Positions 1 to 8,424 of a stretch of DNA of 64,000 nt are shown here, piece after piece; position 1 is the stretch's first letter; every line of letters starts with the position of its first letter. The position numbers and the translations under genes were made by a program. Under the pieces are notes generated by a model that saw nothing but the letters and a program-made list of their open reading frames with translations, did not search any database and was not told the DNA's origin. Source of the DNA: Pseudomonas deceptionensis (GTDB lineage Bacteria > Pseudomonadota > Gammaproteobacteria > Pseudomonadales > Pseudomonadaceae); the NCBI RefSeq assembly GCF_900106095.1, contig NZ_FNUD01000002.1, positions 1,571,501 to 1,635,500 of the forward strand, given 5' to 3'.

Positions 1-579
1 TATGGCGGGTTGGGCATCGGTCTGGCGATTTGCCGGCGCCTGGTGGAATTGCTTGGCGGGCGTCTGACCCATCATTCGCAGCCAGGGCAGGGCTCGCAGT
101 TTCAGTTGTTGCTGGAGCTTGAGTCGCCGCCCGCGGCCTCGCCGCAGGAGCCGGCACAGACGCCTGCACTCGCTCGAACCCCGGGCGAGTGCGTCGTTTT
201 GCTGGTCGAAGACACGGCCAGCAATCCCGTGGCCGTACGTGGCATGTTGCTCCGGCTGGGTTACCGCGTGCTCAGTGTTGACACGGGGCAGGCGGCCATA
301 GAGGCCCTGCGCCGTGAGCGGGTGGACGCGGTGTTGCTGGCGTGTCCGTTGGAGAGGGTGGCCGGCACGTCGATGGGCAATCAGTTACTGACCTTGGCCG
401 CGTGTGCACAGTTACCGGTGCTGGCGCTGTTCGGGTCAGAAGCCGAGGCTCAGCAGGCCCGTGAGCAGGTCGATGGCATCACCGATTACTTGCTCAAGCC
501 CCTGCGTTTTGAAGACCTGCAGTACGCCTTGGTACAGCGACTGTTGACAGGTCATAGTGGTAAAAACGCCGAGTTTTAG
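1..579 (+). CDS. Hybrid sensor histidine kinase, C-terminal part (5' end outside window)
   Basis: The reading frame is open from base 1, so only the last 192 residues are present. It begins in the G2 box of a histidine-kinase ATPase domain (GLGIGLAICRRL at the very start, then LLGG and the GQGSQF end of the HATPase fold). After a Pro/Ala-rich linker comes a CheY-like receiver domain (from about base 187 to 560). The receiver keeps the acidic pair (VED) and the conserved Lys (LLKPL), but the phospho-acceptor Asp is replaced by Ala at bases 340-342 (VLLACPL instead of the usual VLMDCQMP). I infer a membrane or cytosolic hybrid kinase whose terminal receiver cannot be phosphorylated in the normal way. 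The signal sensed is unknown because the input domains lie upstream of the window. Confidence 0.85.
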   Translation, partial: YGGLGIGLAICRRLVELLGGRLTHHSQPGQGSQFQLLLELESPPAASPQEPAQTPALARTPGECVVLLVEDTASNPVAVRGMLLRLGYRVLSVDTGQAAIEALRRERVDAVLLACPLERVAGTSMGNQLLTLAACAQLPVLALFGSEAEAQQAREQVDGITDYLLKPLRFEDLQYALVQRLLTGHSGKNAEF

Positions 580-654
580 GCGTCTATGCCACTTGCTCAG
601 GCACAGATGCGTGCTTCACTGGCTCCATTGGCATGATCCACAGGAGCCCGCGCA

Positions 655-2304
655 ATGAACCTGCATCAGTACGCTGAAACCCACGAAGTGACCAATCAGC
701 CGCCGTCTCTGGACGGCGTGAACCTGTACCGCATCGACCTGCCGCTGCAACAGTGGAGCCAGCATTTTGGTGCGGGCTGGGCGCAGCCGCGGATCGATCG
801 GTACGGTGCGCTGGCGGGTGGCCCGTTGATGGCTGCGGGCTTTTTAGCCAATGAAAACAAACCGCAGTTTGTCAGCCATGACCGTTATGGTCATCGGATC
901 GATCTGGTGGAGTTTCACCCGGCGTACCACGAGCTGATGCGCACGGCGATTGAACACGGCTTGCCCTCCTTGCCCTGGACCGACCCGCAACCCGGTGCCC
1001 ATGTGGCCCGCGCGAGCATGACCTACCTGCACACCCAGGCTGAAGCCGGCAGTGGCTGCCCTTTGACCATGACCTTCGCCAGCGTGCCGGCCTTGCGCCT
1101 GCAACCGGACATTGCCCGGGTGTGGCTGCCCAAAGTCCTCGCCACCGAGTACGACCCGCGCAATGTTGAGATCAGCCAAAAAGCCGGCGCCACACTCGGC
1201 ATGGCCATGACTGAAAAGCAGGGCGGCACCGATGTGCGGGCCAATACCACGCGGGCGTATCCGGTGGGGGCCAAGGGGGCGGGGCAGGCCTATGAGCTGC
1301 TGGGCCACAAATGGTTTTGCTCGGCCCCGATGTGTGACGGCTTCCTGACCCTGGCGCAAACCGACAAGGGCCTGAGCTGCTTTTTACTGCCGCGCCATCG
1401 CCCGGACGGCAGCCGCAATGAGTTCTATATCCAGCGTCTGAAAAACAAACTGGGCAACCACTCCAACGCCTCCAGCGAAGTCGAGTTCCGTGGGGCGCTG
1501 GCCTGGATGATTGGCGAAGAAGGGCGCGGCGTGCCGACGATTATTGAAATGGTTGCCATGACCCGCTTCGATTGCATGGTCGGCTCCAGCGCTTTGATGC
1601 GTCAGGCGTTGACCCAGGCCAGCCATCATTGCGCCCATCGCCTGGTAGGCGGGCGGGTGCTGGCAGATCAGCCGTTGATGCAAAACGTATTGGCAGACCT
1701 GGCTCTGGAGAGCGAAGCCGCGCTGGCCTTGAGCCTGCGCATGGGCCGGGCGCTGGACCATCTGGACGACCCGCAAGAGGCCAGGTTTTCACGGCTGGTG
1801 ACGGCGGTGGGCAAGTACTGGATCTGCAAGCGGGCCCCGGCCATGATCAATGAGGCGGCCGAATGCATGGGCGGTGCGGGGTATGTCGAAGACAGCATCC
1901 TGCCGCGTCTTTATCGCGAAGCACCGGTGAACTCCACGTGGGAAGGTTCGGGTAACGTTCAATGCCTGGACGTACTGCGCGCCCTCTCCAAAGAGCCGGG
2001 CGTGCTGGATGCCTTGTTCGCCGAGCTGGGTGACGGGCATGGCGACAGCCGTTTGGCGCAACACATTGCCGGGCTCAAGACCGCCTTCGGCGACACCGAT
2101 GACATTCAATACCGCGCCCGGCAGCTGACCGAAGACATCGCCTTGGGCCTGCAGGCAAAACTGCTGCTGGAGGCGGGTAACAGCGACGTCAGCGACGCCT
2201 TTATCGCCAGCCGCCTGCAAGGCAGCGGCCGGGTCTACGGCACGTTGCCCCGGGGCTTGAATGTGGCGGCCATTGTTGCCCGATCCACCCCCAAATTCAT
2301 GTAG
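655..2304 (+). CDS. aidB: AidB-type acyl-CoA dehydrogenase family protein
   Basis: The 549-residue product is close to the usual AidB length of about 540. It reads as an acyl-CoA dehydrogenase fold throughout, with the flavin-contact motif TEKQGGTDVRANTT near residues 186-199 and the C-terminal AECMGGAGYVEDS and STWEGSGNVQCLD motifs near residues 400-440, which are typical of the AidB/isovaleryl-CoA dehydrogenase branch. E. coli AidB is a flavoprotein of the adaptive response to alkylating agents that binds DNA; its physiological substrate is unsettled, so repair and acyl-CoA roles both remain possible here. The gene stands alone after the kinase. Its TAG stop at 2302-2304 is made from the first bases of a downstream REP hairpin, so the final residues may have been reset by that insertion. 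Confidence 0.93.
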   Translation: MNLHQYAETHEVTNQPPSLDGVNLYRIDLPLQQWSQHFGAGWAQPRIDRYGALAGGPLMAAGFLANENKPQFVSHDRYGHRIDLVEFHPAYHELMRTAIEHGLPSLPWTDPQPGAHVARASMTYLHTQAEAGSGCPLTMTFASVPALRLQPDIARVWLPKVLATEYDPRNVEISQKAGATLGMAMTEKQGGTDVRANTTRAYPVGAKGAGQAYELLGHKWFCSAPMCDGFLTLAQTDKGLSCFLLPRHRPDGSRNEFYIQRLKNKLGNHSNASSEVEFRGALAWMIGEEGRGVPTIIEMVAMTRFDCMVGSSALMRQALTQASHHCAHRLVGGRVLADQPLMQNVLADLALESEAALALSLRMGRALDHLDDPQEARFSRLVTAVGKYWICKRAPAMINEAAECMGGAGYVEDSILPRLYREAPVNSTWEGSGNVQCLDVLRALSKEPGVLDALFAELGDGHGDSRLAQHIAGLKTAFGDTDDIQYRARQLTEDIALGLQAKLLLEAGNSDVSDAFIASRLQGSGRVYGTLPRGLNVAAIVARSTPKFM

Positions 2305-2447
2305 CCGCTGAGGCGCGTAGCGAGGCTGCGATCGATGACGCAGTCATCGCAAAATCAGGCTCCACTGTTTGTCGGGAATGCCGCGAACTCAGGCTTTACG
2401 ATCGCTGCGCAATCGGACGCAGCCTCGCTGTGCTCCTCAGCGGCTAC
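2301..2447. repeat. REP-type long inverted repeat (GTAGCCGCTGA family)
   Basis: Starts GTAGCCGCTGAGG and ends with the complement CCTCAGCGGCTAC, giving a long imperfect hairpin. The same architecture, including an internal ATCG.TGCGCAATCGGACGCAGC-like arm, recurs at 11058-11203 and in altered form at 31804-31949. It supplies the aidB stop codon. Confidence 0.85.
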
Positions 2448-2536
2448 AGGGCTAGATGGAGCGGATTGGCTCGTGCCTTTACCTCTCGATACAGGCAAGA
2501 TAATGGCCTGCCCGTTCAGAAGACAGGATGCTTATC

Positions 2537-4000
2537 GTGACCGAAGCTTTTATTGTCGTTTCCACCGCTGAAGAGGCCGTCGAGCGGCTCGCAGCCTTGC
2601 ACGAGCGCGCAACCACGGCGTTGAGCCAGGCACTCAAGCGTTACCTCAAGGATAGAGTCGAGCCCAGCGCCGAGGAACGCGCCCTGTTCCGTTACCCGGA
2701 GCTGCGGCTGACCAACAGCATCAACGGCGAAATTCCGACCCTGACCCGGGCGTACGCCAAGGTCCAGTTGCCGGGCACTTACAGCGTCACCGTGACCCAT
2801 CCCGCCGCGTTCCGTAACTACCTGCTGGAACAGCTGGTGCCCTTGATGCGCGACTTCACGGTTGAAGTCGAAGTGGGCGTCAGCCAGCAAAATATTCCTT
2901 ACCCCTATGTGGTCGAGCAGGGCGATGAACTGGCCGGCTCCGGCGTTACGGCGGCAGCCCTGGCACGGGTTTTCCCGAGTACTGACCTGTCGGCGGCCAC
3001 TGATGGCATCGCCGATGGTCTGTACGACTGGGCAAACACCGATCCCCTGCCACTGGCGCTGTTCGACGCCGCACGGGTCGACTTCTCGCTGCGCCGCCTG
3101 GTGCACTACACCGGCAGCGACTGGCGCCATGTGCAGCCGTGGATCCTGCTGACCAACTACCATCGCTATGTTGACCAGTTCATCCTCCATGGCCTTGAGC
3201 AACTGCGCGATAACCCGCGCTTTGTGCGCATGGTGCTGCCGGGCAACGTCATTATCGAAAAGGCCATGGACTACGGCGAAGCGCAGGCGATTGCGGCCGG
3301 CGTGGTGTGGCATCGCTATCAGATGCCGGCGTATCACTTGCAGGCCAACGATGGCCACGGCGTGACCCTGGTGAACATCGGCGTTGGCCCGTCCAACGCC
3401 AAAAACATCACCGATCACCTGGCGGTGCTGCGTCCGCATTGCTGGCTGATGATTGGTCACTGCGGCGGTCTGCGCCAGTCGCAGACCATTGGCGACTACG
3501 TATTGGCCCACGCCTATATGCGCCGCGACGGGATTCTCGACCGTGTGGTGCCGCCCAATATCCCGATCCCGGCCCTGGCCGAGGTGCAACTGGCGTTGCA
3601 GGAAGCCGCCGCTCAAGTCACTGGCGAGCGTGGCGACGAACTGAAAAAACGTCTGCGCACCGGCACCGTGCTGACCTATGACGACCGTAACTGGGAACTG
3701 CGCTGGGCCCAGGAGCGTCCGCTGATCAACCTGTCCCGTGCGGTGGCCGTGGACATGGAAAGCGGCACTATCGCCGCCCAGGGTTATCGCTTGCGAGTCC
3801 CTTACGGCACCTTGCTGTGTGTGTCGGACAAACCGCTCCACAGTGAGATCAAACTGCCGGGATCAGCCAACGCGTTCTACGAACGGGCCGTGAGCCAGCA
3901 TCTGAAAATCGGCCTCGCCGCCGTGGACTTGATGCGCAGCCAGCTCAATTCCCTGCACTCGCGCAAACTGCGCAGCTTTGACGAGCCGCCGTTCCGTTGA
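2537..4000 (+). CDS. amn: AMP nucleosidase
   Basis: Hydrolyses AMP to adenine and ribose 5-phosphate in the cytoplasm, part of purine salvage and adenylate balance. The 487-residue product matches the roughly 484-residue E. coli Amn along its length: an N-terminal AMN-specific domain (about residues 1-170) followed by a nucleoside-phosphorylase-like catalytic domain with GHCGGLR near residue 310 and VAVDMESGTIAAQGYR near residues 405-420. I prefer the GTG at 2537 because AGGA at 2525-2528 lies 8 bases upstream; an in-frame ATG at 2528 sits on top of that ribosome site and would add only three residues. The gene is followed by a terminator-like hairpin before rluE, so the two are probably separate units. 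Confidence 0.93.
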   Translation: MTEAFIVVSTAEEAVERLAALHERATTALSQALKRYLKDRVEPSAEERALFRYPELRLTNSINGEIPTLTRAYAKVQLPGTYSVTVTHPAAFRNYLLEQLVPLMRDFTVEVEVGVSQQNIPYPYVVEQGDELAGSGVTAAALARVFPSTDLSAATDGIADGLYDWANTDPLPLALFDAARVDFSLRRLVHYTGSDWRHVQPWILLTNYHRYVDQFILHGLEQLRDNPRFVRMVLPGNVIIEKAMDYGEAQAIAAGVVWHRYQMPAYHLQANDGHGVTLVNIGVGPSNAKNITDHLAVLRPHCWLMIGHCGGLRQSQTIGDYVLAHAYMRRDGILDRVVPPNIPIPALAEVQLALQEAAAQVTGERGDELKKRLRTGTVLTYDDRNWELRWAQERPLINLSRAVAVDMESGTIAAQGYRLRVPYGTLLCVSDKPLHSEIKLPGSANAFYERAVSQHLKIGLAAVDLMRSQLNSLHSRKLRSFDEPPFR

Positions 4001-4018
4001 TAGACGATGGTCATTTAG

Positions 4019-4066
4019 CGATCAGGGCACTAGCATTACACCCCCTGATCGTTAGATGTCCTTTTT
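4019..4066 (+). terminator. Terminator-like hairpin between amn and rluE
   Basis: CGATCAGGG at 4019-4027 pairs with CCCTGATCG at 4043-4051, and a T-rich stretch follows at 4061-4066. It probably ends amn transcription, although the T-run is ten bases away from the stem, so partial read-through into rluE is possible. Confidence 0.5.
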
Positions 4067-4069
4067 GCC

Positions 4070-4711
4070 ATGTCCCGTCCTGTTCGTCCCGCCCCACGCC
4101 GCCCGGCACCCAAAAGCACCAGCCCTCAGGCTGCCACTCGCCGCGTGGCCAAAGCGCCGCCTGCTGATCCCAAGCTGTTTTTGTTCAATAAACCGTTCGA
4201 TGTGCTGACCCAGTTCAGCGACGAAGGCGGGCGGGCGACGCTCAAGGACTTTATCCCCATCCCCGGGATTTATCCGGCCGGGCGACTGGATCGGGACAGT
4301 GAAGGTTTGCTGCTGCTGACCAATGATGGCCAGCTACAGGCACGCATTGCCGATCCCAAGCACAAGTTGCCCAAGACGTATTGGGTGCAAGTGGAAGGCG
4401 AGCCCACCCCGGAGCAATTGCAGCAGTTGCGGGACGGCGTAGAGCTCAATGACGGCAAGACCCTGCCCGCCGAAGCCCGTGCCCTCGAAGAACCGCAGCT
4501 ATGGCCGCGCAACCCCCCGGTGCGCTTTCGTAAAAGCGTGCCGACGGCGTGGCTCGAACTGGTGATTCGCGAAGGGCGCAATCGTCAGGTGCGGCGCATG
4601 ACCGCTGCGGTGGGGTTGCCGACCTTGCGTCTGGTGCGCGTACGGATTGGCGACTGGACGATTGAAGGGCTGGAGCAGGGGCAATACAAGGAAGTCCCAG
4701 CGCGCCTATAG
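4070..4711 (+). CDS. rluE: 23S rRNA pseudouridine synthase, RluE family
   Basis: Isomerises a uridine of 23S rRNA (U2457 in E. coli numbering) to pseudouridine. The 213-residue protein carries the catalytic [17 protein letters not shown] motif of the RsuA/RluB/E/F family, with the catalytic Asp in GRLD near residue 74, and the later RNRQVRRM motif near residue 171. An N-terminal tail of about 35 residues rich in Pro, Ala, Arg and Lys precedes the catalytic core and is probably an RNA-contacting, disordered extension. There is no S4 domain, which fits RluE rather than RluB/RluF. The ribosome site upstream is weak. Its end overlaps, tail to tail, the end of the DUF2788 gene by six bases. Confidence 0.92.
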   Translation: MSRPVRPAPRRPAPKSTSPQAATRRVAKAPPADPKLFLFNKPFDVLTQFSDEGGRATLKDFIPIPGIYPAGRLDRDSEGLLLLTNDGQLQARIADPKHKLPKTYWVQVEGEPTPEQLQQLRDGVELNDGKTLPAEARALEEPQLWPRNPPVRFRKSVPTAWLELVIREGRNRQVRRMTAAVGLPTLRLVRVRIGDWTIEGLEQGQYKEVPARL

Positions 4712-4915
4712 CGAGCCGGATTCGATCAGTGCGATGACCACGCTTTTGATGATGAATGCGGCCACGCCCAGGCCCAGTACGAAAAACAGGATGAACGAGC
4801 CAAAGCGCCCGGCCTTGGACTTCTTGGCCAGATCCCAGACGATAAAGGCCATGAAAATGATCAGCACGCTGACCAAAATCGTCATCATCCATTCTTCTAG
4901 TACGGCAGGATCCAT
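4706..4915 (-). CDS. DUF2788 small membrane protein
   Basis: A 69-residue protein with two hydrophobic segments (about residues 9-28 and 41-63) separated by a short basic loop (KKSKAGR). The length and pattern fit the DUF2788 family found across Pseudomonas and relatives, whose function is not known. It is convergent with rluE, overlapping it by six bases at the 3' ends. It stands alone on its strand between rluE and the Lrp regulator. I can infer an inner-membrane location with a hairpin topology, but nothing about the role. Confidence 0.85.
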   Translation of the reverse strand: MDPAVLEEWMMTILVSVLIIFMAFIVWDLAKKSKAGRFGSFILFFVLGLGVAAFIIKSVVIALIESGSL

Positions 4916-5009
4916 CAGTGTTCTCCGGCATCATCGTGGGAAAAAGCCGTAGGAGTATACGTCATGGTGCCGAAGCGGATATTGATCTGGAGGGTGTACG
5001 CGAACTTCT

Positions 5010-5111
5010 GTAGCCGCTGCCGCAGGCTGCGATGGGTTGCGTAGCAACCTCCGGTTCTGGATCAGGAGCGAAGGTCCTTCGGCCCTTGTCGCAGCCTGCG
5101 GCAGCGGCTAC
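5010..5111. repeat. REP hairpin (GTAGCCGCTGCCGCAGGCTGCGATGG family)
   Basis: GTAGCCGCTGCCGCAGGCTGCGA at the left pairs with TCGCAGCCTGCGGCAGCGGCTAC at the right, enclosing a variable centre with GGTCCTTCGGCCC. Near-identical copies lie at 24778-24868, 47515-47613 and 50672-50769. Confidence 0.88.
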
Positions 5112-5122
5112 AGGTGCTCGGA

Positions 5123-5602
5123 TCAAGTGCGCAAATGAGTCAGCGGCAACTCGGTGCTGTTGAGTACCTGGTTGAGCACAAAACTGGAGCGCACGCTGGT
5201 GACACCTTCGATGCGGGTCAGCTCGCCCAGCAGCAGTTTTTGATAGTGATCCATGTCGGCGACCACTACTTTCAACTGATAGTCCGCGTCCATGCCCGTG
5301 ACCAGGCTGCACTCCAGCACTTGCGGCAGGTTGCGGATACAGGCTTCGAAATTCTCGAAACGCTCAGGCGTGTGTCGGTCCATGCCGATCAGCACGTAGG
5401 CCGTCAGGCTTAAACCCAGCAGCTTGCGGTCGAGGAGGGCCACCTGCCGGCTGATGTAGCCGTCATCCTCAAGCTGTTTAACACGCCGTGAGCAAGGTGA
5501 CGGCGACAGGCCTATGCGCTCGGCCAGTTCCTGGTTCGAGATGCGTGCGTCACGCTGCAATTCCGCCAAAATGCTTAGGTCATACCGATCGAGTTTGCTC
5601 AC
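5123..5602 (-). CDS. Lrp/AsnC family transcriptional regulator
   Basis: A 159-residue protein with an N-terminal winged helix (LDRYDLSILAELQRDARISN.ELAERIGLSPSPCSRRVKQLE, about residues 3-45) and a C-terminal RAM/AsnC ligand-binding domain (LGLSLTAYVLIGM onward, with the TGMDADYQLKVVVADMDHYQ core). Such proteins bind amino acids and form octamers on DNA. I choose the GTG at 5602 because AAGGG (5611-5615 on the other strand) lies 7 bases upstream; an ATG six codons earlier has no ribosome site. The very high similarity to leucine-responsive Lrp suggests amino-acid-dependent control, but no amino-acid gene is adjacent on this side, so the target is unknown. Confidence 0.92.
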   Translation of the reverse strand: MSKLDRYDLSILAELQRDARISNQELAERIGLSPSPCSRRVKQLEDDGYISRQVALLDRKLLGLSLTAYVLIGMDRHTPERFENFEACIRNLPQVLECSLVTGMDADYQLKVVVADMDHYQKLLLGELTRIEGVTSVRSSFVLNQVLNSTELPLTHLRT

Positions 5603-5714
5603 GAAGTTACCCTTTGTCATAACTATTGCGTGAAAGTATCCACCTTAAGGCAAAAATTGCGCAAGTAATGTTTTATTGAGCAATCTTCGCAATCGGCTGC
5701 CGCGGCCACAGGCC

Positions 5715-5919
5715 TATTCTTAATACCAGAATCACTGCCCGGACATAGAGTCCACTGCGGCCCGCCGAATCAGGCCAGCCGCGGCCGCCAACCCCACAGG
5801 GTTGCCCCGGCCCCCGGGCTACGCACTGTCCAGAAGACGGAGCGAGGTGAGCCAACATCACAAGTGTTGAGCCAGGACGAAAAAATTCAAAGGGCGACCG
5901 ACGGGTCGCCCTTTTTTAT
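5715..5919 (+). ncRNA. Candidate small RNA or untranslated leader ending in a strong terminator
   Basis: The 400 bases between the Lrp gene and the DUF6515 start codon hold no convincing protein gene. From about 5715 the plus strand is GC-rich with several possible stems (for example GCCCGG at 5737-5742 with CCGGGC near 5813, and GGAC...GTCC at 5741-5753), followed by a less structured purine-rich stretch (GACGGAGCGAGGTGAGCC near 5837) and a canonical intrinsic terminator at 5892-5919. This layout is that of an independent small RNA or an attenuated leader. I do not recognise it as RsmX/Y/Z, CrcZ, PrrF, 6S or RNase P RNA. The start is a guess based on a TATTCTTAAT-like -10 element near 5714-5723. 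Confidence 0.4.
5892..5919 (+). terminator. Intrinsic terminator upstream of the DUF6515 gene
   Basis: GGGCGACC at 5892-5899 pairs with GGTCGCCC at 5904-5911, closely followed by six T. It lies 98 bases before the DUF6515 start codon and after no protein gene on this strand, so it must end an RNA of its own. Confidence 0.85.
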
Positions 5920-6016
5920 TGCCCGAAATAAAACTGCGCAACTGTTAGCCTTTCGCAGAACCGGCCTCCAAATTTCCAGTCTTACAAGTAAGACCTATCC
6001 CTCAGTGAGAAACAGC

Positions 6017-7099
6017 ATGAAATTGCGCATCTGGCGTTTGGCTACAGTTGGCGTGCTCTGTGTGAGTGTCAGCGGCCAGGTGCTGGCCGATGACTCGCGA
6101 GGTAACGACAATAATCAGCCACCCCACGGCAATAACGGCCAGCAACGGGGCCATCAGGAGCAAGGCGCCAACAACCAGGCGCGCCCCGAGCATGAGCAGG
6201 GCCGGGGGCAAGGTAATCAGGGCAATCAGCCCCGTGAACAGCACAACTCGCCCAATCAGGGGCGTGGCGAGCAGCAAGCCGGGCAGTGGCAGGCCCGTCC
6301 ACAGCAGGAGACCCACGGCCAGGGCCAAGGCCACTCTGCCCCGCCTGCCAATAACCTGCCGATCCAGCCTCGTCCCAATGCCGTGCAGCAGACCCATAGC
6401 CCGAATCCTGGCGGGAATCAGAGTTGGCATACCGGAGGGTCAAACCAGGGTGGCAATCAAAATTGGCATACCGGTGATTCAAACCCGAGGCCCGGCTACT
6501 ACCCTGGTGCCTCAAACAACAGCAGTCATCCCCGCGACCAGAACTGGGCCGGTCGTCCGTCCGGGCACGGCAATGGCTGGGGCTCGGGGCCGCAATACCG
6601 CCCCGGGTATATGGTCGACCGGTTCCCCGACAAGCACTGGCAAGTGCCTTATCGCGGCCAGAACTACTTCTTTTCAGGCGGCTATTGGTATCGCCCGCAA
6701 GGCCCGCCTTACGTCGTGGTTCGGCCACCGTATGGGATTCGCGTAGGGTACTTGCCAGATTATGCGCAGGAATTGTGGATCGGCAGCACGCTGCTGTTCC
6801 TGGCAGCGGGTGCGTATTACCAGTACCAGCCCGCGACTCAGGACTACATCGTGGTTCAACCCCCACCAGCCGCTCCGCAGCCCGTGAGCAACGGCTATGA
6901 CGTTGTGGCTTACCCGGTGAATGGCCAGAGCCCTGAGCAAGTCAATCAGGATGGCTACGAGTGCTACCGCTGGGCTGTCAGTCAAAGCGGCTTTGACCCG
7001 GCCAAAGCGACCTATGCGCCGTCGCCGGCTGTGGTGCAAGCCTACCGGCAGGCCCAGGGCAGTTGCCTGAGCAGTCGCGGGTATCAGGTCACCTATTGA
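6017..7099 (+). CDS. Secreted Gln/Asn/Gly-rich DUF6515 family protein
   Basis: A 360-residue protein beginning with a clear Sec signal peptide (MKLRIWRLATVGVLCVSVSGQVLA, cleavage near residue 24). Residues 25-200 are low complexity, dominated by Q, N, G, H and P with short repeats such as NQSWHTGGSNQGGNQNWHTG. From about residue 200 a folded domain rich in Tyr, Pro and Val follows (VPYRGQNYFFSGGYWY, YVVVRPPYGIRVGYLPD, YYQYQPATQDYIVV), which fits DUF6515, ending with a Cys-containing YECYRWAVSQSGFDP module like those in envelope proteins. The function is unknown; a periplasmic or surface role is inferred. I reject upstream in-frame codons because they run through the terminator at 5892-5919 and would bury the signal peptide. 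Confidence 0.88.
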   Translation: MKLRIWRLATVGVLCVSVSGQVLADDSRGNDNNQPPHGNNGQQRGHQEQGANNQARPEHEQGRGQGNQGNQPREQHNSPNQGRGEQQAGQWQARPQQETHGQGQGHSAPPANNLPIQPRPNAVQQTHSPNPGGNQSWHTGGSNQGGNQNWHTGDSNPRPGYYPGASNNSSHPRDQNWAGRPSGHGNGWGSGPQYRPGYMVDRFPDKHWQVPYRGQNYFFSGGYWYRPQGPPYVVVRPPYGIRVGYLPDYAQELWIGSTLLFLAAGAYYQYQPATQDYIVVQPPPAAPQPVSNGYDVVAYPVNGQSPEQVNQDGYECYRWAVSQSGFDPAKATYAPSPAVVQAYRQAQGSCLSSRGYQVTY

Positions 7100-7982
7100 G
7101 GGATTTGACCACCTCCGTCGGGTCGGCATGCACCAGCACTTCGGCCCGGGGGTAGACCTTTTCAATCGCATCGGCGGCCTGGTCACAGAGGGCATGGGCA
7201 GCGGACAGGGTCAGCTCGCCCGGCAGCTCAAGGTGGAACTGCACAAACCAGATATTGCCCGAGATGCGTGTGCGAAAGTCGTGAGCACCCAGAACGCCGG
7301 GTACGCTACAGGCCAACTTCAGCATGTTCTCGCTGACGTCGCCCGGTAACTCCTGGTCCATCAACACGGCAAAACTCTCACGGGCGATCTGGATGGCGCT
7401 CCAGAGGATATACACCGCAATCCCCAGACCAAACCATGCATCCAGCTGCGGGAAGCCCACGCTGGCCAGCACCAGTGCAACCAGAATGCTGCCATTGAGC
7501 ATCAAGTCTGAACGGTAATGCAGCGAGTCCGCGCGTACTGCGTTGGAGCCCGTGGCCTTGACCACCCGGTGTTGCAGCACCAGCAACGCGGCGGTCATGA
7601 TCAGCGAAAACACGATCACGCCAATCCCGATCCACGGTGCGCCCATAGGCTCGGGGTTTTTCAGGCGTTCGAAGGCCTGAAAGGCAATCAACACCGCACT
7701 CACACCGATAAACAGCGCTTGCGCCATACCCGCCAGCGATTCGGCCTTGCCGTGGCCATAACGATGATCGTCATCGGCCGGGCGCAGGGCGTAATGCACC
7801 GCCAGCAAGTTGAGGAACGAGGTCACGCCATCGAGCAGCGAATCGGTCAGCCCGGCGAGCATGCTGATCGAGCCACTGAGCCACCAGGCGATGGCTTTGG
7901 TCACAATCAACAGGCTCGCCACCGCCACCGACGCGCGGGTGGCAAGGCGTAACAGGCGGGCGTGTTCCGGGCTGGAGGTCAT
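7089..7982 (-). CDS. fieF: Cation diffusion facilitator, FieF-like divalent metal exporter
   Basis: An inner-membrane antiporter that exports Zn2+, Fe2+ or similar ions in exchange for protons. The 297-residue protein has six hydrophobic segments in about residues 15-205 and a cytoplasmic metal-binding C-terminal domain. The transport-site residues of FieF are present: TDSLLDG (Asp-x3-Asp in helix 2) and HYRSD (His-x3-Asp in helix 5), as is the HRYGHGKAE loop motif. The C-terminal domain keeps GAHDFRTRISGNIWFVQFHLEL and a VHADP near the end. It converges with the DUF6515 gene, overlapping its 3' end by eleven bases. The exact metal cannot be told from sequence. Confidence 0.9.
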   Translation of the reverse strand: MTSSPEHARLLRLATRASVAVASLLIVTKAIAWWLSGSISMLAGLTDSLLDGVTSFLNLLAVHYALRPADDDHRYGHGKAESLAGMAQALFIGVSAVLIAFQAFERLKNPEPMGAPWIGIGVIVFSLIMTAALLVLQHRVVKATGSNAVRADSLHYRSDLMLNGSILVALVLASVGFPQLDAWFGLGIAVYILWSAIQIARESFAVLMDQELPGDVSENMLKLACSVPGVLGAHDFRTRISGNIWFVQFHLELPGELTLSAAHALCDQAADAIEKVYPRAEVLVHADPTEVVKSLNR

Positions 7983-8004
7983 AAACGGTCCTTATATCGC
8001 GCTA

Positions 8005-8424
8005 TCAAGCGGCTGGCTGCAAACCGTACATGGCCAATTGCTGAGCGCTGCCCTTGTGCTGGATCAGGCGCGGGTCGTTCAGCGGGAAGCTGCGGCCCAA
8101 CTCGCTTTCGAGAATGGCCTGTAGCTTGGCGTTATCGACCTTGCCATCTGCGCCGATGGCTTCGCGCAGTTTTTCCGGGGCGATTTGTGCCGTTTTGCCT
8201 GGCGGGAAGTAAATCGCGCCGGTGGCGAAGTCGACGCCGAATGCGATCAGGCCCGGGATCACATAAAACAGCAGGCCCACGGCATCGAGCACGACAATCA
8301 TCGGGTCGATCTTGCCGTCGATCTGGCCACGACGGTCGGGGAAGAAAATACTGCCGCAGGCAGTCAATTGGGTGAGCAGGGCCGCAACCACGACTCCACC
8401 GATGACACGGGAAGGCATACGCAT
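8005..8424 (-). CDS. Small lipoprotein, YceK-like
   Basis: A 139-residue protein with a type II signal peptide: basic start, hydrophobic core VVVAALLT and lipobox LTAC with the lipidated Cys at residue 23. The mature part has one more hydrophobic stretch (IDPMIVVLDAVGLLFYVIPGLIAFGVDFATGAIYFPPG, about residues 40-76), resembling the YceK/YidQ lipoproteins that carry a conserved DxxG.Y.P-type pattern. The function is unknown; an outer-membrane or periplasm-facing location is expected, with Gly-Ser after the Cys arguing against inner-membrane retention. It lies just upstream of the fieF-like gene on the same strand, 22 bases away, so both may share a transcript. Confidence 0.8.
   Translation of the reverse strand: MRMPSRVIGGVVVAALLTQLTACGSIFFPDRRGQIDGKIDPMIVVLDAVGLLFYVIPGLIAFGVDFATGAIYFPPGKTAQIAPEKLREAIGADGKVDNAKLQAILESELGRSFPLNDPRLIQHKGSAQQLAMYGLQPAA

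Noticed and set aside
2516..3841. 441-codon minus-strand frame over amn
   Set aside because: Composition (many His, Gln, Arg) is that of a complementary-strand shadow and amn is certain.
5864..6016. Upstream extension of the DUF6515 gene
   Set aside because: It crosses a perfect intrinsic terminator and would hide a clear signal peptide.
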